Positions 45,601 through 48,600 of a stretch of DNA of 62,625 nt are shown one piece after another (positions within the stretch are counted from its first letter, which is position 1; every line of letters starts with the position of its first letter). Under the pieces are notes generated by a model. The model was not told where the DNA came from, did not search any database, and saw nothing but the letters and a program-made list of their open reading frames with translations. This DNA comes from an uncultured Clostridia bacterium (lineage in GTDB: Bacteria > Bacillota > Clostridia > Christensenellales > DTU072): positions 1-62,625 of the forward strand of contig CALVYG010000050.1 of the NCBI GenBank assembly GCA_944372095.1, given 5' to 3'. The position numbers and the translations under genes are program-made.

Positions 45601-48600
45601 AGAACGAGGGAACGGAAGTCGCTACGCTTAAAGTGGAATGGGATTATTCCGCGGTACTGAGCGTAATGAGTATAAACGGCGGAGAGTATGACGAAGAACT
45701 GACAAACACGATTGTACTTGCAAAAGTTTACAAAGATGTCGACGAGAAAGGCAATCCCGTAAACGTACAGATGGCGAGAGTAAGCGTTTCGGTAACGCCG
45801 AGAACCATTCAACATTACGAAGTCAGCTATGACGTAAACGGAACAGCCGGAACATATGCTGCAATCGACGACCTCGTTTATACTACCTATAACGGAGCGT
45901 CAACCAGTACTTACGAACTGTTGCTCAATCCTTACAATCTGAAAAACGCGATGTTTGATTCAACGAACAGAATCAATACGAGTTCGACGACATACAGCGA
46001 ACAGCTGACAGACGCCGACGGAAATTACAACGCGTCGTTCAGCTATTTCAGATATGTGAAAGCAATCTGTGAAGGCGGATACGAAATAGTTTATAAACTT
46101 ACCGCAAACAATTATAAGATATTCGATAAAGCTACCGGATATGCGACGGTTACAAACAATCTCTATACGGGAAGGGATATAAACGTAACGCTTACGGTAG
46201 GAGAAGATTATTCGGATTCCGGAAACGAATTGCTCGGAGCAAAAGACAGCTACGGGCTGGTGGTTGCGCCTAAGACATTAGGAAAGGACTATGTCGCGGC
46301 AGACGCAAGCGAAGACGTATTCCGTGATTCTATCGACGTAAGAATTCTCGATATGACGTATGAAGCCGGAAACGGATTGAATAAGGATATGTATTTCATT
46401 GACGTTTACGGAATCATCGAGACATTCGATAAGACGCTTGTTTACGATAAGACGGTAAGAAGCAGAACGATAATCGGAAGGGATAATGCGAATTATTCAT
46501 GGGGCGACGGATACACCGGCACGATAACGAATATAGTAAGTCATACGTTCGACACGCTGACATATGACGGAACAGACGCAACCGTCAACCGTTACAGTAT
46601 AACAAGCGTAAAGGGTAACGGTTCGGGCGGAGTGACGGTAACGTTGAAAAACGCGACAGGAAGCGGAGCAGGAAAGCAAATCAATTACGGCGGCGGAGTA
46701 GGAAGACTTATAGTAACGTTCGGGTCAGCGGCGGAACAAGCCGCGGGAGGCGTTCAGACATTCGATATTCCCGTTGTTTATGTTGAAAGAACGGTTGAAG
46801 ACATATTGTTTACGACGGCAAGCGTCAACGGAACGACGGCTCCGTTCTATAACAGTGCGACAAGGATGTTTGAATTCGACCCGTACGGTAAATACAACAA
46901 CAGCCCGAACGGATTTGCGCAGAACGACGTTGACGGGTACGAACAAGGTTATATCAAAGACGGGCAGTATGCCGTTACTTTGAAATTCAAAGCTACCGAT
47001 ATCGACAGTGCGCTCAATATGACGCTGAGAACGGCAAATTACGATTTAGGCAATCAGACGACCGCACAGTATGTGGGAGTTACTTTCAATGACAGTAATG
47101 TTACGATAAAAGCCGGCGGCGGAACGTTTGACGTCTATGCGATAATCGCAAACAGCGGCACCGATAACGGACTCAGCAGACAAAGATTTACTTATAAAGT
47201 AAAAATGATGTCGAGAATCGCAGGCGTAAACGACAGTGTTCCTCACGGGACAACCGATGACGGCAGAGTAATCTATTATCACGGAACGCAAATCGGAGGC
47301 AAATATTATCAGGTGGTAAACGGATTTACGGCGAATTTGTTCAAAGACGAAATGCTTCATGAAATAACCGTAAACGTTGATTCTGGAGCAGTAACGGTAC
47401 AATGTCTTAATGAAGAAAAACTGTTGCAGGCGTTGAAAGTATACGAATTTATCGGGCAAACCAATGCGGGCAGAATCATAAGCGATACGATATTCAAAAC
47501 AACTTCGCAAAAATTCTATGTATACGGCACGGGAACAAAGAATCCGCTTGAGTTCACGTATACGAACCTTGCTTCGAATCAAGTAGGAGAATTTGAAATC
47601 AACGGAAATCCCGTTAAAGTAAGCTATACACTCACTTCCGACGAAATAAGCGGAATAGTTGACGAAGAGGAATACAATAACGGAATTCAGATGATATTCA
47701 ATATGGACGCGTCGTACAGCATCAACTATACCGGAAACGACGTAAGATTCTACCTTACATTACCGGGCTATGCGGCGGGAAGAAACGAACAGCAACAGCT
47801 TATCGTAAAAGTAAGTACGAAAGAACAATACATACCGTTCTCGATTCCCACGATGAAATACGGATTTAACGGAAAAGCGGAATCTGCGCATTCGTATATA
47901 ATAACGATACCCGCAAATCCTTCCCTCGGCGGTGCCACGGTGGACGCTTACGGTTATGCTTGGCTTACGTATTTCGAAAGCGTAATTGCCGCAAAAGGCG
48001 GTTCGGCAGTATTCTCTGTAAGCGGAGATAAAATTTATCTGCGCGATGAGACATGGGGAAGCAATACTACGTTCGGGTCGTCATCCGGATATAATGTGAT
48101 TTATATGATAAGCTATAATAAGGTAACCGGAAAACTTACAATAGAATGTCCTTATTACTTCATTGAAGACAGCGGAATCCAGATGCCGGATTATATAACC
48201 GTATACGCCGGAAGCAAAGCGTTGAAAGACGAATATAATGCGGCAATAGAATATTTTGAAAGCGGAATTGCAAACGGTTACGACTTCACTGCATATTCGA
48301 CGTTCAGCACCTGGTTTACCGCGTGGATGGCGGACGCCGACAAAGGAGGAAGTCTTGATAAATATTCTTCTTATGTCCGCAAGGGAGAAACTAAATATCT
48401 TACGTCATTGTGGAGCGGCGGCAATTCCAACAAAATCGTTGTTAATTATAACGATACGGAAAGAGCTTCGACGTTCAGAATGACGATAGACGACCAATCC
48501 GTAAGACTGACATTCGAAGTTGTTCCATGGCTCGTAGGAGGAAGCGAAGCGGAAGTTATACTGTTCCGCTCGACTACCGGATACGGACCGGAAGATATAA

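Larger units (their letters stand above)
41370..47210 (+). repeat. C-terminal array of Ig-like units marked by D-P-Y
   Basis: Beta-rich units recur at variable spacing of ~100-440 residues and share 'h-x-h-D/E-P-Y/F' near their start. The marks are at residues ~9,581, 9,754, 9,859, 10,298, 10,703, 10,951, 11,100 and 11,417. Some copies are degenerate (V-P-Y, E-P-F, N-P-Y). After the mark come 'L-P', strands ending in 'V-x-W-x-x-S/N', and a closing strand such as 'V-T-L-N-I-A-A-E-T-I-K-S-V'. The pattern fits bacterial Ig-like folds, but I cannot place it in a named family. Confidence 0.6.
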
